Shown here: in pieces, positions 32,593 through 32,829 of the stretch | Numbering within the stretch: position 1 is the stretch's first letter | Layout of the letters: every line of letters begins with the position of its first letter | Origin: CAYZXL01 sp964482435 | GTDB taxonomy: Bacteria; Auribacterota; JABMQX01 | Length of the DNA: 32,829 nucleotides | Assembly: GCA_964482435.1 (NCBI GenBank) | Contig: CAYZXL010000054.1 | Location: 1-32,829 of the forward strand | Direction of reading: 5' to 3' | Program-made: the position numbers and the translations under genes | Notes under the pieces: model-generated | Database searches by the model: none | The model's input: the letters and a program-made list of their open reading frames with translations, nothing else | What the model was told of the DNA's origin: nothing

Positions 32593-32829
32593 ATGGATGA
32601 CAGAAGAATGGCGTGGGTGCACTTCAGGGCGGAAGTTGGCCAATCTGAGGCGCACGAACGGTGCGGCGAGCCAAATGTCGTCGGGAACCCCACTGACCGC
32701 GGTAGCCTAATGGATCTTCTACAGTGCCTTTTTGTAATCCCCTTTGTTTAGGGATGTTGTGACTTTAGGTTTTCGTCTTGGCACTACGTTTCGTTTTTCG
32801 CCTTGAGGTTGCTGCCTCTCAGGTGTTTT
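32593..32829. other. Right edge, no gene
   Basis: No gene is supported. ATCCC (32737-32741) and GGGAT (32751-32755) form a short palindrome around a 9-nt loop, a type I recall as common in dispersed palindromic repeats. The rest is T-rich and unassigned. Confidence 0.35.

Noticed and set aside
1..32829. CRISPR array
   Set aside because: No set of three or more short direct repeats with regular spacers was seen on either strand.

Overview
The window looks like a piece of chromosome from an uncultured, GC-rich Gram-negative bacterium. The evidence is long secreted beta-rich proteins with PKD, VCBS/FG-GAP and carboxypeptidase-regulatory-like repeats, Shine-Dalgarno-led genes, a PurS-PurS-PurL fusion with separate PurQ, and wide accessory gaps between housekeeping genes. 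No marker here allows a safe phylum call.

Layout. (1) 1-3010: a small unknown gene, then a type II restriction-modification pair (DPPY adenine methyltransferase overlapping a PD-(D/E)XK endonuclease) and a tiny lysine-rich gene. An attC-like inverted repeat lies between the unknown gene and the methyltransferase. (2) 3392-15618: a secreted NTF2-like protein; a 2339-residue secreted protein with three papain/C39-like modules (the first has lost its cysteine), three PKD domains, a beta-propeller-like repeat block and five CarboxypepD_reg-like domains; a SAM methyltransferase; an IS1634-like transposase ORF lacking recognisable catalytic aspartates; and a convergent AzgA-type purine permease. 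(3) 16089-17514: a coiled-coil/HARE-HTH regulator gene, then two unusual small RNAs in tandem. The first is a 69-nt tmRNA-like molecule with G3.U70 but no mRNA-like domain. The second is a class II, leucine-type tRNA body carrying anticodon UGG. An IS1595-type transposase remnant follows. (4) 17940-21709: purSL-purQ, translationally coupled. (5) 21710-26624: an accessory/decay zone with a 150-bp dispersed repeat (second copy inverted at 4137-4284), a TIGR04076-like protein, a frameshifted nuclease-like gene, a truncated gene duplicate, an MNT nucleotidyltransferase with only a stub of its HEPN partner, and two unknown membrane proteins. (6) 26697-32542, minus strand: tsaC-hisA-hisI-dtd-(peptidase-MA-like)-surE-(GlcF-like Fe-S protein), with short gaps or overlaps and a plausible promoter upstream of tsaC.

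How the genes fit together. The housekeeping blocks cover purine synthesis and uptake (PurSL/PurQ, AzgA), nucleotide and tRNA quality control (SurE, Dtd, TsaC) and histidine synthesis (HisA, HisI). Between them lie defence and mobile remnants. The most unusual signals are the two tandem non-canonical RNAs at 16973-17136. Others are the apparently catalytically dead but intact transposase-like gene and the triplicated cysteine-peptidase giant.
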